From positions 14,077,290-14,141,289 of the forward strand of contig OX388316.1 of assembly GCA_947579605.1 (NCBI GenBank): DNA of 64,000 nt, read 5' to 3'. The translations under genes were made by a program, and so were the position numbers. The DNA comes from Athripsodes cinereus (taxonomy: Eukaryota; Arthropoda; Insecta; Trichoptera; Leptoceridae). The notes beneath the pieces are model-generated. The model was given only the letters and a program-made list of their open reading frames with translations, ran no database searches and was not told the origin of the DNA. This document shows, piece after piece, positions 47,001 through 59,155 of this stretch (the stretch's first letter is position 1; each line of letters starts with the position of its first letter).

Positions 47001-48654
47001 ACTTTTAACTTGCAAAAGCTTTTGTAAGTAGGTGGTACCTGGTTGAATATTTCCCTTACTAGACTAACTTTTGTGCTTACGTAAGGCTCAGAATTTTGAA
47101 TGATTCTTAAATCAAAGAAGTTTCTAAATCAACAAAGAAAAGGTTACAAGGTTTTCCCTGAGTCAAATCCAATTTAGACTCTTTAATCCGCTCTCGAACA
47201 AATAAAAAATAATAATAATATGAAAAGTATTGGAAAAATCTCATTGTATAATCTAACATATTAGAGAGTATCTGATGTTACAAATTGGCAATAAGAAGTA
47301 ATAAAATTTATCATTAGTATTTAAATCACGAAGTTTAAAAATAAACCAACCTATACTTGTACTCTATAAGGATAAATACTGATTTATCCTCAATTAACCA
47401 ATGAGACATAATGCAATACAATTTTCTAGGAAAATAATTTGTTAGTTTTGCAAATTATAAGTGGAGCGCATTGAAATTACATTTCATTGGTTGCCACTTG
47501 GGTTTTAGATTTTTTTGCAGTTTGGATATCAATATTTTTCCAACAACAAAAAATTCAGATCAATTAAAACACTTGTTCATATTATTTTATTTCATTGATT
47601 GTATGCATACAATATGTTTAATGAAGATGTATGTATTGAATATTAAAATAATTTGATTAATCAATTAAACAATGCATTTTGTTTGATATTTCAATTTTTA
47701 ATTACTGACATCAATAGTCAAACAATTAAAATATATTATTCAACAATCAATTTTATTATTTTATTTAGAGCCGCTACAACTCTGAACGTACACGTGTAGG
47801 TATATCAGCATCAAAAACATTCTAATAGAATACTGATCTATCCATTTACTATCTATTGATAAAGTGTATCCATAGAAAAAGTTCGATAGAGATGAGTGTA
47901 TCTATCGTAATTTAATTTTTTAGCTCACGTTCATGGAAATAATAAATAAACCTGCTCCATGCCACAAATCAGCTTTGCCTTATTGATTCATAGATAAAGA
48001 AAAAGAAATGGTGGTTGTAGGAAAAGAAGTAAAAGTACTTATGTAGTAGTAATTTCAGATAATACATGGTTAGTAGTCTGGTCAGTGTATTGGTTGTATG
48101 AATGTATTACTATGATACTATGATGGTGTTCCAGAAGATGTCTTGAAGGGGCCAAAGCTTTCAATTAATCTCATCAACTATTCACTATGTTCCGGACGTG
48201 CATTGCCTCCACATAGAGAACTTACCCTTTAGCTAACCGGACTAACTTAACATCACTTAGAAAGAGCAGAGGAACCAAACGTATTATTGCTACTACTCGT
48301 AATACCTACTGTACAAGTATATATTTTACAAATAGGTTCACCTACACAATTTCAGGTTATACTAAACTGCCTTCATTGTATACACGAAACCTTTTAAATT
48401 TTTATTCAATAAATACTGCAATGAACTCCACCTGATTTTCAGAGTATCTAAGTAGCTACTGCGGCTGGTTCATTAAAGATTTAGACTAGACGGGACTAGA
48501 AATACAAGTGTTTCAATCCTTTTACAAGCATCGATTAAGATATGAGTTTTATTTTAAAGAAAACATGGTGAAACATACTTATTTGTTTTAACAAAATAGT
48601 TCTCTAGCCATTTTATAGAATTCGATCTTATTGTAGAATAGTAATCAACTACTA
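44041..48654. other. AT-rich stretch, no gene seen
   Basis: About 4.6 kb. 45490-45800 is less AT-rich, with a 63-codon minus frame, but it shows no recognised domain or repeat. The rest shows only chance frames. Confidence 0.4.
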
Positions 48655-48735
48655 CTACTACTATACCATCACGGCATATCCCACAAGTGGAGTAGCCAGC
48701 AGACCAGTTGCATATAAAACATGCAAGCTATAAAA
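48655..48735 (-). repeat. Rep-A 3' end, minus strand
   Basis: The minus strand reads CTGGTCTGCTGGCTACTCCA, CTTGTGGGATATGCCGTGAT, GGTATAGTAGTAGTAG. This is one of the best-preserved copies of the 3' block. Confidence 0.75.
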
Positions 48736-50034
48736 CATGCAAGTAATCAACACTACCAATAATAAACTTATCATGAATGAAATAACTTGGATGAGCGTAA
48801 CTTTGGTGAAATAATTAATATTTTTTTTGCTGTACAAATATATTCAAAACTTCCACCACAAAATATTTGAGTACAATGGAGAAAACAAAATAAATGTCAA
48901 CTTTGTATTAAATATCTGTGAAAGTGCCGCTGTATATTGATAAATATTTTTTTAAAAAAGGGTTTTTAAAGTTTTACAAAAATCACCTTGGTGAAGAACT
49001 TCACAAGAAAAATTCTAAATAATTTTAACGTAATTTTATTTTCCCGAAGCATGCTTGATTGATATGACTTAATACAGAAAGTGTTATTTTTCTGTAGCTT
49101 GTAGAGAATATTTTAACCCATACGAAAACTTACGAATGGATTAAAATATGTATGCGATAATTATTCGAGGGTGTTAGTACGTGAACTTTCAAGTGGGTAG
49201 TTATAATACATTGTAAATAATAAAGATACATAGACATTTATAACTTTATTGTGTTACCAAGAATTACCCACTTTAATAAAATTGGATGGAATATAGAAAT
49301 TATACTTTTCAATAAAACCATTTTACAATATTGCAAAGCGGCGGCACAGTGTTTACTTCGCGTGTACTTTAGCTGTAAAATCCAGCCCCCGGAAAATAAT
49401 CATTTACTTGACTGAATAATATATAGTTCATTTGATTTCAGTTTTTGCAAAATGCTAATTATTTCATACACCCACATACTAACAGTACTGTTTGTTACAA
49501 ACTTAAATGCAGACATAGAATCTGGGTCAACTTTCTTGAAAATATGTACTCGTGTACTAACGATAAAACTTAAATATAATCTAAATTTATATGTCATTTC
49601 CTTTATTTGTTTATGTCTAGCTTTGTTATGTAAATTGTTTTACTATTGTTTATAAATTTGAAATCATAGAATATTTACAAGTTATGCATAAGCTCAACGC
49701 AGTCGAACTAAAACTTTAATCCTTTTTGAGACTACCTTTGATAATGTGCTCGATATTCGTAGATAAATAAATAATTTTCGATGAAAGTAATAATTCATGT
49801 ATGAATGAACAATTATCAAATACGATGTGTGATTTTTGTCGTATATTGCTTTCCCTATAAGGATTAGATAGTTCTTGAATATATGCGTAAATATATATAA
49901 TAAAAAGACATTTGCGTACAAAAGTACATTTCTTATTTCACATAGAATACAAAATAGAACTATTAATATCTATAGTAATATTGAAATGTTCAGCTTGTTT
50001 GAACAAACACAGATATAAACCTACAGCTTTCTCT
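48736..50034. other. AT-rich stretch, no gene seen
   Basis: A small GC-richer patch at 49335-49390 is unassigned. Open frames at 49400-49921 occur on both strands and look random. Confidence 0.4.
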
Positions 50035-50165
50035 ATGTAGTGTTGAAAATAAGCCTCAACCATATTTTCCACGCATCTCTATCCTGGAGTTTACGCAACC
50101 AGTCACCAGCGATTCTTCTAATATCAACAGACCATCGTTTAAAAGGGCTTCCACTACCATTTTAT
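50035..50165 (-). pseudogene. LINE C-terminal fragment
   Basis: Minus reading: GSPFKRWSVDIRRIAGDWLR then KLQDRDAWKIW, after which a one-base shift gives ENMVEAYFQ. This is the canonical LINE C-terminus GRPxKRWxDDI...W...AQDR..W..M.EAY. The plus-strand frame at 50040-50237 is its shadow. Confidence 0.8.
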
Positions 50166-50944
50166 TTTCACGAGGCTTTTAATAAAGATGTTTTATATAA
50201 ACAATATACTAGGTGTATTTATTTTATGTTATCATAAAAAAAGTAAAATAAGAATAATAACAAATGTTCCATTTTCATAATATCAAATATGATAGGTATT
50301 TAAAACTTAACATACAATAATATAATGAAAAACATGGAAAACAAATAACAATATAATAGTGATTTATGTAAAACCTTTTGTTTGTTGACAACATTGTATG
50401 CAATAAATGAAGAGAGTTACAAGTTCTTAACAACGCTCTTGACACGAAACATGACTCCATAGAAATATATGATTTGATGTTTAACGAAGAAACTCTATAG
50501 AAATAATAAATACTTATTAAGTATCATGTGATACTAGACTGAATAGCATTTTTATCAAGTTGATTATCAAATTATCGGAATATGGACGAATTAACAACGC
50601 CTACGATACAAGTTTATACGAGTACACAAGTTTCTATGTTTTACATTATCGTATTTTTATTATTCTATAAATATATCCATGCAAATGATCACTTCGTGTC
50701 ATTAATTGAATATTGTACGCAGTGATCTTATTCAAAAATATACATGAGATTCGCCAAGACGTTATACGCTGTAATCAAATGTATAGACCCTACAAAAACG
50801 GGATAAATTGCAAAGTCAATGGGTTTTAATCAGTTGTCAGCTCAATTAGGACCTCAAAGCCAAGCTGTAGTGTATCATCTCACGTGAACCAATTAAAATA
50901 TAACATTGAGAAATAAGGAAGAAATATTTTATCTGTATATCTAT
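50166..50944. other. AT-rich stretch, no gene seen
   Basis: Nothing recognised. Confidence 0.45.
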
Positions 50945-51037
50945 CCTCTCAACGTGGAGTTCCTTACAAACTCTGCTCGCTTCTTCCACACTCAAGCAAT
51001 TTCTTTTGCACGCACGCCGATTACTCTGACTCAACAC
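50945..51037 (-). pseudogene. LINE-B C-terminal scrap
   Basis: Minus reading LSQSNRRACKRNCLSVEEAS then RVCKELHVE matches the LINE-B block LSKRNxRACMRNxMNVxEAKEVCK. Both sides are lost. Confidence 0.75.
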
Positions 51038-51599
51038 GCGTTTTTTTTTACAAAATATTTTTGTATAAATGCATTTTCTAAAAAAACATTAGTTCATTGC
51101 AAAGTTAACATGGCGTAAAAATAGTCGAAAAAAGAAAAATAGGTACTAAAGTAATCGCTTCATATAAACATCATCACACGTGTCCCCTTTACACCTATTG
51201 AGATAACATTTTTATTTAGTACGCAACTACATGAAATTCACTTGATCAATTATGTAGATAATTCTTACAAGTATTTTCTTATCTAAGGTAGTGTGCTTTA
51301 TTATTATTGTGATATCTCAATCGACATTGTAGGTATCCAGTCAGATCTGACAATTTTATGTGAAAAGAACTGATACTACCAGATATTCAATTTATGATTT
51401 TTATCAAAGATTTGAAATGAGCACGTAGTATGCCTTCATTATTGTTTGTTGCTTGTTTAGATAAGGCTATAGCTAGGTACCTACTCTATATTATGTCATA
51501 CACAGTGAATGGAATATATTTTTGTCTCTTTTCAAGATTTGACATTTCAGTTATCGTCTTGGTACTTAACCTAAATTCTTGACTTTCTATCTATCTGTA
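51038..51599. other. AT-rich stretch, no gene seen
   Basis: Nothing recognised. Confidence 0.45.
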
Positions 51600-51795
51600 A
51601 TATCACGTCTCACGGCGCCTCCCGCAAGTGGGGTAGTCAGTAAATCAACTACATCCATCAAACATTCAGCCAGCCATTAAACCAGAATAGCAGAAACACA
51701 CGTTTTCTTCTCCGGCCCATTAAAAAATTAGCATGGTGGCATAGCTCATTCCCTCGAATGCTAAATGTCTTTTGCAGGATAGGCGAAAATTTACA
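51600..51795 (-). repeat. Rep-A copy, long, minus strand
   Basis: Minus blocks: TTTTCGCCTATCCTGCAAAA, GAATGAGCTATGCCACC, GGGCCGGAGAAGAAAACG, GACTACCCCACTTGCGGGAG and GCGCCGTGAGACG. The 5' part includes the hairpin-like CCTGCAAAAG segment seen in other long copies. Confidence 0.6.
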
Positions 51796-52449
51796 GAAAA
51801 GACCAAGATGAATATTCTACTTTATTGTTAACACATGGATATGGTTGTGAATCGCAGCTTTATAATTTTGTTTGCAATTGATCCACAATCTATTTATTGT
51901 TTATGGTGATATTTGAATGATCTGTGTTTTTCTATGTAATATCACTCTCATTGTTAAAACCTGTGTGAATAAAGTGTTCCTTTAACAAATTCCGACACGA
52001 CTTTCAATAAAAATCCCGAATGCATTTCCCAGGCTAAATGTTGTAATCCAAAAAGTTAAAAATATCAATAAAACCAAAATAAATAAATTAATGTTCTAAC
52101 TGCCTGCGTGCTGAAAACTTCTACAATAATTCCTCGTTTTCAATTTTAATTACGCCTCAAGAATTAGGTAGTTTACAGTCGTATATGAACTTAAATACCT
52201 TCAAGCAAGAAATCTTGACACTTCGAATAAATCAACGGATAAAACTATTCTGAATATACTTACCTAAATTTAAAACTATTTGCAACTATTATCCAATTCG
52301 ACTGTAGGTACTATTAACTTAAGAATTTTAGTATAAGTGAGTGTATTACTGACTGTGTACCTTCTGAGTACCAATGTCTTTACATTTAGTGTATATAGGT
52401 ACAATGGTACATACTAGTAATGTGTCTAATAATTGTAGTGTGTCTTTCC
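51796..52449. other. AT-rich stretch, no gene seen
   Basis: Nothing recognised. Confidence 0.45.
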
Positions 52450-52667
52450 GTCTAGTGCAGAGGTCGGGGAAAAGGGGTAAATCAAATCGCAAATGGGGTA
52501 AAAATGAAATTTTTGGGGGTAATAGGATTTTTTTTCTAATTTTATATTTTATAATCGTGTAAGTAGTTTTTAAAAACCATAAAAAAATGAAGGGGTAATA
52601 TCGACTTACGCAATAATATTTCGGGGTACCTAATGGTTAAAAAAGTTCACCGACCGCTGGTCTAGTG
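52450..52667. mobile_element. hAT-type MITE with 8 bp target duplication
   Basis: The element 52458-52659 (202 bp) starts CAGAGGTCGGGG and ends CCGACCGCTG, short imperfect inverted repeats of the CAG-G-start kind seen in hAT non-autonomous elements. It is flanked by a perfect direct repeat GTCTAGTG (52450-52457 and 52660-52667), the 8 bp duplication that defines hAT insertion. The interior is AT- and G-run-rich and non-coding; the frame at 52374-52562 crosses the element and is spurious. Confidence 0.9.
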
Positions 52668-52689
52668 TAATTACTAGACCAGCGGTCGG
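52650..52689. repeat. 40 bp palindrome at the hAT MITE end
   Basis: CCGACCGCTGGTCTAGT and its exact complement face each other across about 6 bp. The right arm restates, inverted, the MITE's last 10 bp plus its target duplication. Confidence 0.85.
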
Positions 52690-53338
52690 ATGTGTCGAAC
52701 ATTTGTAATCGCATGTTTTTAAATAATCAGTTTGGCATTAAAAACATTTGAATGTTGGTTCCACGTTCGAAGCCTAGCTTAGATGAAAAAAATGCATTTC
52801 GTATAAAAGTTGTACTTTAAAAACGAAAAAATGATATTGTATCCAAAATTTTTTAAATTAAAGCAAACATTTTTGGTTGAATATTTATTTAAACTTTGTT
52901 GCCAAATTGTGAAAATCTAAGAATTAAAAAGAATGATTTGCGCATTCGCATTCGCAAATTTCATGTAGCACATCACTAATATCCACCTATTTAGTTTGAA
53001 TACTTGAATAAAGTATCGGGATATGTACAACTAAGGATAATGTTATTACCCATACAAGGGATTAATAACTGTGGAGAATTGTTTAATTCTTCCTCAAACA
53101 ACAGTTAAAGGTAAGTAATACTTATACCTACAAACATAATAATGCAGGATTTATCGTCTTTATTGGAAGAAAGAGCGATACTCAAAATGTAGCTATATTT
53201 TTTTAAATTTCAATATGATTTACCTTAACAAACATATTTACAATAGTACAATTATCATTACAATAGAACAGTAATCATTACAGTAGTATAAATAGGTATC
53301 CTTTGGTATCTGTATTATATTGTATTATATTATATATA
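52690..53338. other. AT-rich stretch, no gene seen
   Basis: Could include the interior of a second hAT element starting at 52680 (CAGCGGTCGG), but no partner end was found. Confidence 0.4.
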
Positions 53339-53785
53339 TTTTACCTGTGTGACCATGTATATAAATCCTTTATTTACAATGACTTTATTAAGAAATATTT
53401 TTAATTGACTTAATTAATTATTTAACTTACATTTATTTTACCCATATGACTATATACTTTTAAATCCTCTATTTACAATTAAATGACTCATTTGAATATT
53501 GTTGATTGACATATAATGATTGTCTCACTTAAATTTATTTTACCTGTATGACAATATATTTATGAATCTTCTATTTACAATGACTTATTTGAATATTTTT
53601 GATTGACTTATAATAATTATCTCACATACACTTATTTTACCTGTAATACTGTTCCTGATATGACACATTTATTGTGTAGTTTTTTGTTGTTTTTTTTCTG
53701 TTTTTAATATGATTGTTAACATGTCAAAGGCTAACGCCGTGGATATATGAAATAAATAAATAAATAAATAAATATTGTATAATTC
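53339..53785 (+). repeat. About 100 bp tandem repeats and AAAT-tailed 3' end
   Basis: Diverged units start at 53339, 53436 and 53538 (97, 102 and 97 bp) with a partial fourth at 53635. Each has TTTTACCTGTATGAC, an AATCCTCTATTTACAAT-like segment and ATTTGAATATTTTTGATTGAC. The array is followed by GTCAAAGGCTAACGCCGTGG and a (AAAT)n run at 53751-53775. The layout suggests the repetitive 3' untranslated region of a LINE, which is an inference. Confidence 0.75.
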
Positions 53786-54054
53786 AGGTTCCAAAGTTCT
53801 CAGAATAATTTCACTGCGGGTACTATTAATATGTTCTTATAAAGTATTATTATAATAATATTCACATTATTAACATCACAACGTTTTCCTTCCTGGGAGG
53901 CAGAAAGGATCGAGAGCTAATTCCTATGCCTACATAAATTTTTTATGCCTAAATACGCTTCTTTCACTGACATACTTTTCCATTTTCCATACATCTTGTA
54001 GGGTCTAATTTGTAATGATGATCTTGCCATTTAATCCTCAGACGGCGACGTTTT

Positions 54055-54260
54055 CGCGTTCCATACCTCTCATATTATCATTATGATTATTGGGTCTGCC
54101 TTCTTTATTTTCCTTCGTCACGTGGTTCTGTCCAGAGAGACATCGCAGTCTCACATGTCCTGCCTTATCACATCCCGTCACTTACGTTTCAGTTTTTCTC
54201 TGTGCCTCCTACCTGTAACTTTAAGTTGTTAACATTCTCGAAACATGCCCATGCCATCCT
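54055..54260 (-). pseudogene. LINE C-terminal fragment
   Basis: Minus reading includes WACFENVNNLK, GGTEKN (in another frame RRHREKLKRK), then DM, stop, DCDVSLDRTT, stop, RRKIKKADPIII. The end pattern matches LINE C-termini of the type RDVSLDRTTWRRKIRRADP, with two codons turned to stops. An ATA/ATT-rich tail follows. Confidence 0.65.
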
Positions 54261-54489
54261 ATAAAAGGTAAATTCAAAAACATCGAAAAAAAAAAAGCAT
54301 TCAACAACCTCAATACAGCTGATGTTTGCCATCTATTCCAAATCATTTATTTTTATGTGCACAATGAAAACGACCTATACCTATGTTTAATTTATTATGC
54401 AGTTAAATATTACTTCACATCTTGTAGGAGATGTCGTAATGCTATATATTAAATTTAATAATGAAAATGTATGCACCTTATATTTATCT

Positions 54490-54740
54490 CATAGTTAAAA
54501 CAGGCCATCTCATAGGCCAAAAAGAGCGCTGTTCTTCCGTCCGCAAGATTTCCGTCGGCCCGGGCGTCCCTCTTTCACAATACACCGTTCCTATGACAAC
54601 GACATCAGAGCGCAATGATTGTCGTGGAAAGAGGTGACGCAATTGGTGCAGAGACGCTTTGAATAAAGGAGGCTGGTTTCTGTCCTGTGCTCCCGAGAGG
54701 AGCGTTGAGGGGCGATGATGATGATGATGATGATGATATT
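54490..54740 (+). repeat. LINE-E 3' end with (GAT)n tail
   Basis: AAAGAGCGCTGTTCTTCCGT, TTTCACAATACACCGTTCC, ACGACATCAGAGCGCAATGA, GAATAAAGGAGGCTGGTTTC, then a (GATGAT)n tail at 54714-54736. One frame reads FTIHRSYDNDIRAQ and RRLVSVLCSREER, so the coding end and tail of a retrotransposon are present. Related copies are at 21.1 and perhaps 61.3 kb. Confidence 0.75.
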
Positions 54741-55819
54741 TATCTCAACATAATATGTAACACCTTAATTAATAATATTGTCATGAATAATAATTTTAAA
54801 AAAGAAAAATTAAATGCACAGTTTTCTTGAAACTTACAAAATTCTTATATATTTTTCAACCTACATACTTTCCAGATGTCCCTGATAAATTTATTTACGT
54901 AATAAATGCATAATCATGATAAATAGAAATAAAATGAACATAAATTACTTCTAATTATTTTATGGACTAAATAACGTAAGCTCAATGATACAAACTAACT
55001 TAATTGCACTGGATAACCTAGTTTTAAAAATAAAATGTGTGCATGTTTTTAAAATGTTCAATAAAAGTTTATATCACCACTACCAATGAAGTTATATGCA
55101 CAACAAATAAATGCAAGGAAATACAATTTTCTATTTAATTTTTTTAATTTAACATCACAGACCACAGTGAGACTGAAGTTAGTTTTTATGCTTCATAAAA
55201 CGATTATCACCAATTTTAAATTTAAGTTGTCTCCGTGTCAATGAAAGTCAAAACGCTTTTATTTTTAACAAAAATGTTAACATACTTAAATGTATTACAA
55301 ACCAAATTCAAGATATTGGTTTATTCACTTTTATAAGCCCTTAATAAAACTCTCAAAGGTCTACGAAGGGCGTGGAACTACCCCAGGAGGTTTCGCTTAA
55401 TTATTTCATCATAAATCTGCCTTACCCTTGGAACACACAGGAATCTTCTCCGCCCTTATGCAACCTTCGCCATTCGCTTCAATCTCGTCCTTTCTAATTA
55501 CGTTTCAGTATATTATCATATACTATATTATTTTGTTAGTACTTTTTTGTTTAGTATTATGTAGACTAAAACGAAAAAATATCCCACGCCTACTATGACC
55601 CGTATACAAATTTGTGTTTGTTTTAATTGTAATCCTCTCCAATCATTAAATATGTATGTTATGAAGTAATATAATTTCTTCTACCGTTATGATAAATATA
55701 ATGTTTTACAAAAAAAATATAAGTACCTATTTAATCACTCACATCTAAAAAAAATAGTTAGGTACCATTTGAATACATATTATATAAAATCACATTTGTA
55801 TTTGACTACAACATTAAAA
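54741..55819. other. AT-rich stretch, no gene seen
   Basis: A GC-richer patch at 55365-55500 is unassigned. Confidence 0.4.
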
Positions 55820-55945
55820 ACTGTGGGGTAGCCAGCTCACTAATTTCATTCAAAAAACAAACGAGTCGACCCTACATGGCATTAAAAGTTCAGACATTCA
55901 GAAAGGTTGTTGTACCTCATCGCTGAATTGAAGATGTTAAATGCA
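55820..55945 (-). repeat. Rep-A copy, minus strand
   Basis: Minus blocks: ACATCTTCAATTCAGCGATG, AGGTACAACAACCTTTCTGA, GAGCTGGCTACCCCACAG. The 3'-most motif is lost. Confidence 0.7.
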
Positions 55946-56110
55946 TCATCCCCAATACAGGTGCATTTTACCTAGTGGGGCAGCAACACCAACGCATTGT
56001 TAATTGTTACATAAATAATTGTGGTATTATTTATATAAATGTGAAGTAAATATTTTATGAATAAAGAAATTATGAAAAATAAAAATTAAAAAAAAAATTA
56101 AATTAAAAAA
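55946..56110 (+). repeat. Retroelement 3' end family (CCTAGT..GGCAGCA)
   Basis: CCAATACAGGTGCATTTTAC, CTAGTGGGGCAGCAACAC, then AT-rich DNA with AATAAAG and a long A-rich tail at 56080-56110. A matching block is present inverted at 61490-61530. This looks like a LINE 3' untranslated region with poly(A). Confidence 0.5.
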
Positions 56111-58635
56111 TCATATAATTTATACGTATCTATTTGTGTATTTCTCAAGGCATGAAAATATAATTAACAAATTGTTGTTTTTATAATTAAAGTTTATCTG
56201 TTCACGATGTTGAGACTATCAAAAATTTACAATAATTTATGAAACGAATTGTGTCTTTAAGTAGTACATACAATATTTATTTATTTATTTTTTTCTATAT
56301 TTTGAGAAATCTTTAACACAAATAGAATTAAATATAATCGAACTGTAGAATTAAAATAGGTACAAAAGTATATAATTGAATCTATTAGGAATATGCAATT
56401 TAGTGACTTTGATATTCCTGATGCAAAAGTATTAAACAGGTACAAGACAACTTTGTGCAACATTTAAATCAAGTAACTGAAGCAGAATATAAACTTAAAA
56501 TAGATAGATAGATTATTCGAGACCATTGCGTTTTATATTGAAGGGGGAACTTGTGTATAATTAAAACAACTTAGCCTAGTTGAAATTACTTTTAAACTGC
56601 ACAGTATTGATTATATTATTAATTCCGTTTAACCCTAGAAGGTAATTATAGGTAGGTAATAAGTAAAGTGTAGCTATTAACACTATACGCGTGTGTATGT
56701 ATGTATTGGAATATTGTAGATGTAGATGTATAGTATATATTTAAAGGTACAAGCTTGGTTCAGTCCTGAACATTGCACACTGAGACTTGTCCAAACTTTA
56801 TAACCCTAATTGAAGTATTTGCATAGTCACGACCGTTGTACAGGGCAATTACGACCCAGACACGACCTGTAAATAACAAGGTGCATTTCTCTACCCAGCA
56901 TCGGCACAGTACTATTATAAGCCGTGCTGTACCCGTACACATTGCTGTACTGTCTACAATGTACCAACCAGACCACCCCTATTGATACAAATACATAATA
57001 TATTCTACTACATTATACCACTTCCAATTGTACTAACATCCAATCGTTTCGAATTTTTACCGATGCCGTTAAATAAAACTTTTGAAGCTGGCCATAAAGT
57101 GAACCGAACAAGCCTATATTATTTTTAGTTAACAACAGTCGTACAGTAAATAAAAAGTGGACTTTTCGAGTTCGTAGAATACATAATTAGAGAATGTATA
57201 CAGTTGATTTGCGAAAGTATTTTCTAATTTACAATTTCAACAAAATCAAGTTTCTCATAAGTATGTAAATTAATATTTCACGTTGCTATAAAAAATAGAA
57301 TTATTTGATGAAATTTTTAATTTAAATATCCCCAATTAAAAAATATACATGTGTATCATAAGTATAATATGTACCTACCTAATAATTTATTGTGAAGTAA
57401 CTATGCATTGTAGATATATGGATATTTCTTTTCGAAATACTAGACTAAATTACACACAATCGATTCATTTGGTAATGTTTCGAATTTCTTTAATATTTTT
57501 TCACGAAATCCACAATATTATTTAGTTAGATGTCTGTAGAATATTTCAATTATTTTGTATTACTCGGACGGAGCTTAGATTTGGACGTGATTTTACGGAT
57601 TTCAAACGATGAAAGGGTTTCAGTTCGACTTGGAATGTCTATTTTTGTAATTTTACGTAATTTGGACACGGTCCCGTAAGGTCTTCATTCCGTCTGATGA
57701 TAGTTCAAGACCCTTTTTTTGTCCATAACTTACTGCCTACTTACATACATACTATGACTTCCAGTAACTATATACTAGATACAATCACCTTTATAATATG
57801 TATCTATCTCGGCCGTGGGAATCAGATAATGGATTGAAATGTTTTACTATTGAACTGCTGACTTCACAATAATTAAATTCTACGAAACATGAGAATAAAA
57901 ATATTAATTATTCTAATAGTGTAAAAATCGAGAATGAGACATTTAACAAAAAAAAAGATCCCATCTATCCTGATAATCTTATTTTTAATGAAACGAAGAG
58001 AGCAACGTGTGCTTTTATACATAGTATGCATTTGGTATATTGGCCATGATATTTAAAATAAATTAGACATTGCAAGTATTTAGTCTTATATTATGAAAGG
58101 ACTAAACGCGCGTGCGTATTTTATTTTATAAGTTAATTTAATGAACTTTCACCAAAACCGTCTACAATTTTTTTAATAGTTATCAAGTGATAATCAAGTA
58201 TAATACTAACACATTAATTTTCTTCAGATATTTTAAATTGAGAAACATTGAGTATATATAATAAAATCATTAGAGTTTGTATATTTGTTATGCGGTATTC
58301 ATAATCATTAAACAATTTCAAAGTATCTAAACAATTATGTAGGTAATTGTGTTGATTACTTATGAATTATATACTTAATATGCACAATACAACCCATTAA
58401 ATCGATCAAAAGCCCATGTGAAGATATTTACAAAGAATGTAAAAAAAAATCTGGAAAAGCGTGCAGTGGTGAATTATTAGTTTTTTTGTGCTGTCTATGT
58501 CAATTGATTAGTGTCCAATAGTTTGTGGTATAAAAACGAAATAAGTTGATTTCTCCTCGTACCAGCAAATGCTGTGTGAAGATCTTATACCTACTTTATT
58601 ATTTTGAATGGAATATTAATTTTGTACTGGGAAGG
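56111..58635. other. AT-rich stretch, no firm gene
   Basis: 56740-56990 is clearly less AT-rich than its surroundings and holds a 60-codon minus frame; 57560-57720 has a similar character. No known domain, repeat or RNA structure was identified in either. Confidence 0.35.
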
Positions 58636-58639
58636 TGGC

Positions 58640-58825
58640 AGATGTCCTAGATGAGAAACATCAGAGAGTGGACCGGAATCCAGAGGGTGAAAGAGCTGCT
58701 CCAACTAGCACAGGACAGAGAAGCTTACGTCAGGGTGATAGCCTCGGGTATCGGGGGGACCTGACATGGCACTTTTAGAAGAAGATTATTCATCTAAATA
58801 GAGTTTTATTATTATTATTATTATA
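58640..58825 (+). pseudogene. LINE C-terminus with ATT tail
   Basis: Reads MRNIREWTGIQRVKELLQLA then QDREAYVRVIASGIGGT and a stop at about 58762. This is the I(K/R)EWTG...L...A.DR..W..V pattern that closes many LINE ORFs. The (ATT)n run at 58808-58825 may be its tail. Family not matched to the other copies in the window. Confidence 0.7.
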
Positions 58826-59097
58826 AAAAGATGGTAAAAAATACGACTACTGAAAAAAATAAAACAGTAATACTGGGAGTATATAAATGAATAAACTTAG
58901 ATAAAAATATTTCCAAGAAATAATAATTACATTGAATGAACCTAGTTGTTGACACTTAACTAAATATATTTGCAGACATTAATTGTACAAGTGGATCATA
59001 ACTGGATAACACAGAAATAGTAAGTACTAAGTACGTCTGTCATTTTATATTCACTTACTTTATTGAAATATTTTAATTAGACGGCGGATAAAAATAG

Positions 59098-59155
59098 TAT
59101 AAAGGGAGATTCAGAGGAGAGCGAGCGGTCCTCTCTGTGGCAATCACTCGGTCGA
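59098..59155 (+). promoter_or_regulatory. Possible core promoter or LTR fragment
   Basis: TATAAAG at 59098-59104 is followed by an unusually G/C-rich purine/pyrimidine block (GAGGAGAGCGAGCGGTCCTC, CAATCACTCGGTCG). The layout resembles insect LTR-retrotransposon or arthropod core promoters: TATA box, then an initiator-like ATCACT. No gene follows, so a solo-LTR fragment is as likely as a host promoter. Confidence 0.25.

Noticed and set aside
57560..57720. CGGACGGA and TCCGTCTGA suggesting a terminal inverted repeat.
   Set aside because: The complementarity is limited to about 8 bp and is not extended inward.
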